Source: Oscillospiraceae bacterium (GTDB lineage Bacteria > Bacillota > Clostridia > UMGS1810). Taken from it: DNA of 7,677 nucleotides. The notes beneath the pieces are model-generated. The model did no database searches, had not been told where the DNA came from, and saw nothing but the letters and a program-made list of their open reading frames with translations. Positions 5,433 through 7,677 of this stretch are shown piece after piece. The first letter of the stretch is position 1. Each line of letters opens with the position of its first letter. The stretch is taken from NCBI GenBank assembly GCA_022769845.1, contig JALEIO010000126.1:1-7677 (forward strand). The letters are read 5' to 3'. Made by a program: the position numbers and the translations under genes.

Positions 5433-7677
5433 ATGTACACGGACAGAGATTTCAAGCAAAAGATAAAATACGTAGCTCCGCTGATTTCAAATGGCAGCTT
5501 ATCGCTTCAGATAGATTATGAGGGAACCCAGTGCGATGCGCGCCGCGATGGGGAAATAAAGGAAAATCCAACCATGAGAATATGGTGGGAGGGCAGAAGG
5601 TATGCGCATATGCTTACACGGGAGCTGATATCTTTTGGGAAGATTGAGCAGAAAATAAAGCAAAAAGGTGAGATTTTAGAGGTTTTAAATTACAAGCAGG
5701 AGCTTGATGAAAAAAACGCTTTAATGAATTCCGAGTGTGGGTATTCTGATGAAATAAGGATGAAAACACAGGCTTTTGTACATAACGATTACAATGTTAT
5801 TGCAATCAGCAAAACCTTTGAAACGGACAATATTCTCGACTATGAATTTAAATATAGAATTTGTTCAAAAAAATGTATTGATGAAATTCCGGAGTTTATG
5901 ACTTACGAGATTGTGGAGAAAGACGGTAAAAGCATTTCGATAAATTATAATGTCAAGGGTCAGTTTGACTATAGGGGACGGATTATTATTTTGGCAGATG
6001 AGAACTCTGAAATTTCTGTTGAAAATAATGTTTTTTGCTTTAAAAGTACCATAAACGGCAGCAAAAAATTGAATTATTACATAATATTTTGCGATAATGT
6101 GGATTTTGAAGATTATGAAATACAGGCAAAAAGCATACGGTCATTCATTATATCCGAGAAATATGATGGGATAAGAAAAACGCATACCGATAAATGGAAC
6201 GAGTATTTCAATGAAGGGTATGCAAGCGTGGGGGATGCCGAAGTAGAAAAAATATACAATACGGCACAGTATCATCTTAAATGCGATACAACGAAATGGT
6301 CTCTTCCTGTAGGTATCAATGACACTTGCTGGAATGGAAGATATTTTGCATATGACGAGTATTTTATGTTTTCGGGACATATCACCTCAAATCATCTTGA
6401 GTATGCAAAAAATGTTCCGGAGTTTAGATTTAGCGGGCTTAATAATGCTATGGAACGAGTATCATGGGATAGATGTGCAGCGAGATATCCCTGGGAAACG
6501 GTAGAAACCTGTGAGGAGGCTGCGCCTCCGGGATTTTGGTGCGACCACATCTTTCATATGGCAAATATTTCTGAGAGTGCGTGTGATTATTACCGTTTTT
6601 CTGCGAATGTGGAATTTCTTGAAAAAAAGGCATATCCGATAATAATTGCATGCAGCGAATTTTATTTAAAACACACAGTATACAGAAATGTTAACGGAAA
6701 GACTATCGTAGGCTATTGTACCGACTTTGAACGATTGGGAGCAGCAGTATCTAATGCTTATCAAACAACCTGTGCTGTAATTAAAACATTCACCATATTA
6801 AATAAGGCTTCGGAAATTCTCGGTATAACCTCAGATATTGCAGATGAATGCAAAGAGCTTGCTTTAGAGCTTAAGGCGGGACTTCCTAAAGACAGTGAAA
6901 AGTATCTGCCTTATCCCGGTTGTAAACAGAAAAGCATTGCGGTTTATGCAGGAAGCTTTCCGTATAGTGTGATTGACCGTGATGACATTCTTCAAAAGAA
7001 TGCAATAGACGATTATGAGAAATATGAGCAGGAATTCGGAAATATGTATGCTGTCGGGAATGGTATATGCTCCTGGTATTCGTCGTGGCAGGCGATAGTC
7101 TATGCGCGGTTGGGCGACTCAAAAAAGGCGTGCAAAGGAATAAGGGGCGCTATGGAGATGTGCGGCAGTTTTGGTGAAATGTATGAAATTAAAGATTTAA
7201 AAACAAATACAATTTTCAGACCGTGGTTTACAACTGCAGCGGGAGTGTTTGTTCACGCTATTAACGAAATGCTTTTGCAGTCGGACGAAAACGGAATACA
7301 CATTGCGCCTGCGCTCGGAGCGGAAAAAGAAACGTTTTCATTTAAGCTTGCGGCAGAGGGGGGCTTTGCCGTTGAAGCTGCGGCAGAAGAAAATCGCATG
7401 AAGAAGCTTAGAATAATTAAAGGAAAATACTGCGTAAAAAGTACGGTTACGGCGATTATTCCTAAATATATTGATGTTAGTGGGATTTTGTCGGATAAGG
7501 TTGGATTGAAACAATCTACGAGAACTAACTACAAGTATATGTATAATAAATATGTATCAGAAAAATTGGGACTTAAAAAGATTTCAGTCATCAAATATAC
7601 CGACATACTTAAATTTTACAACTCCCTTATTACTGACTTGGGTTTTAAACCGAACAGTGTGGAAATAATTCATACCA
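5433..7677 (+). CDS. Six-hairpin glycosidase-like protein, 3' end fused in frame to an integrase fragment
   Basis: The frame is open for 748 codons from ATG 5433 to the right edge; AGGGAG (5418-5423) is the ribosome binding site. Residues 1 to about 255 look like an all-beta N-terminal domain. About 265-620 form an (alpha/alpha)6-barrel catalytic domain: GINDTCWNGRYFAYDEYFMF (294-313), RYPWET (351-356), HIFHMANISESA (372-383) and CTDFERLG (429-436) followed by SNAYQTTC (440-447). By analogy with the GH65-type GPDEYHE...NAY block, E433 is a candidate general acid; this is inference. About 620-680 begin a C-terminal beta domain. From about 685 the protein is tyrosine integrase, so the glycosidase probably lacks its last few dozen residues and stop. 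No signal peptide is seen, so it should act in the cytoplasm on imported oligosaccharides. The substrate is unknown; GH65, GH78, GH95 or a newer family are possible. The broken AraC gene lies divergent upstream. Confidence 0.8.
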   Translation, partial: MYTDRDFKQKIKYVAPLISNGSLSLQIDYEGTQCDARRDGEIKENPTMRIWWEGRRYAHMLTRELISFGKIEQKIKQKGEILEVLNYKQELDEKNALMNSECGYSDEIRMKTQAFVHNDYNVIAISKTFETDNILDYEFKYRICSKKCIDEIPEFMTYEIVEKDGKSISINYNVKGQFDYRGRIIILADENSEISVENNVFCFKSTINGSKKLNYYIIFCDNVDFEDYEIQAKSIRSFIISEKYDGIRKTHTDKWNEYFNEGYASVGDAEVEKIYNTAQYHLKCDTTKWSLPVGINDTCWNGRYFAYDEYFMFSGHITSNHLEYAKNVPEFRFSGLNNAMERVSWDRCAARYPWETVETCEEAAPPGFWCDHIFHMANISESACDYYRFSANVEFLEKKAYPIIIACSEFYLKHTVYRNVNGKTIVGYCTDFERLGAAVSNAYQTTCAVIKTFTILNKASEILGITSDIADECKELALELKAGLPKDSEKYLPYPGCKQKSIAVYAGSFPYSVIDRDDILQKNAIDDYEKYEQEFGNMYAVGNGICSWYSSWQAIVYARLGDSKKACKGIRGAMEMCGSFGEMYEIKDLKTNTIFRPWFTTAAGVFVHAINEMLLQSDENGIHIAPALGAEKETFSFKLAAEGGFAVEAAAEENRMKKLRIIKGKYCVKSTVTAIIPKYIDVSGILSDKVGLKQSTRTNYKYMYNKYVSEKLGLKKISVIKYTDILKFYNSLITDLGFKPNSVEIIHT
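7482..7677 (+). pseudogene. ICE-type tyrosine integrase fragment (core-binding domain), start missing
   Basis: In the same frame as the glycosidase, from about 7497 the protein reads KVGLKQSTRTNYKYMYNKYV, then KLGLKKISVIKYTDILKFY and LGFKPNSVEIIHT. This is the SAM-like core-binding domain of phage-type integrases found in Firmicutes integrative elements (typical: LKxSTRTNYKYMYxKYV...IKYSDVxxFY...IHxxLHP). The arm-binding N-terminal domain, normally some 60-90 residues, and any start codon are absent. The catalytic domain (R...HxxR...Y) would lie beyond the right edge if present. The exact junction lies between about 7461 and 7500. It could be a genomic deletion fusion or an assembly artefact. 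Confidence 0.82.

Overview
This looks like low-GC Firmicutes DNA, probably from a gut-type Clostridia. It is AT-rich, genes have purine-rich Shine-Dalgarno sites (GGGAGG, AAAGGAG, AGGGAG), and the AraC regulators, the IS110-type transposase and the integrase fragment all resemble those of that group. No host can be named from sequence alone.

Layout. (1) 1-753, minus: a nearly complete AraC-family regulator running off the left edge. (2) 754-929: a divergent control region with a strong minus-strand promoter overlapping a 28-bp palindrome, and a plus-strand promoter. (3) 930-1928 and 1982-2965, plus: a probable two-gene operon of a Gfo/Idh/MocA sugar-type dehydrogenase and a zinc-free quinone oxidoreductase-like MDR protein. 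(4) 3021-4055, plus: an IS110-family transposase that has lost its first ~70-80 residues, including two of the four DEDD acids, plus a short right flank. (5) 4106-4342: AT-rich flank with a good minus-strand promoter and a 32-codon ORF of doubtful status. (6) 4343-5217, minus: a second AraC-family gene broken by a one-base frameshift and an in-frame TAA inside its first helix-turn-helix. (7) 5218-5432: a second divergent control region with tandem operator-like repeats. (8) 5433-7677, plus: a large six-hairpin (alpha/alpha)6-type glycosidase whose reading frame passes near 7461-7500, without a stop, into the core-binding domain of an ICE-type tyrosine integrase, then off the right edge.

The two metabolic units share a theme: an AraC regulator divergent from a carbohydrate gene. 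Their forward promoters match in 17 of 19 bases around the -10 and start region, with the same 17-base spacer. This suggests one carbohydrate-use region with co-regulated halves, later damaged by mobile DNA: a decapitated IS110 element, a dead regulator, and a glycosidase/integrase chimera. The chimera and the broken AraC gene are the most notable points. I see no CRISPR array, tRNA, rRNA or obvious defence system.
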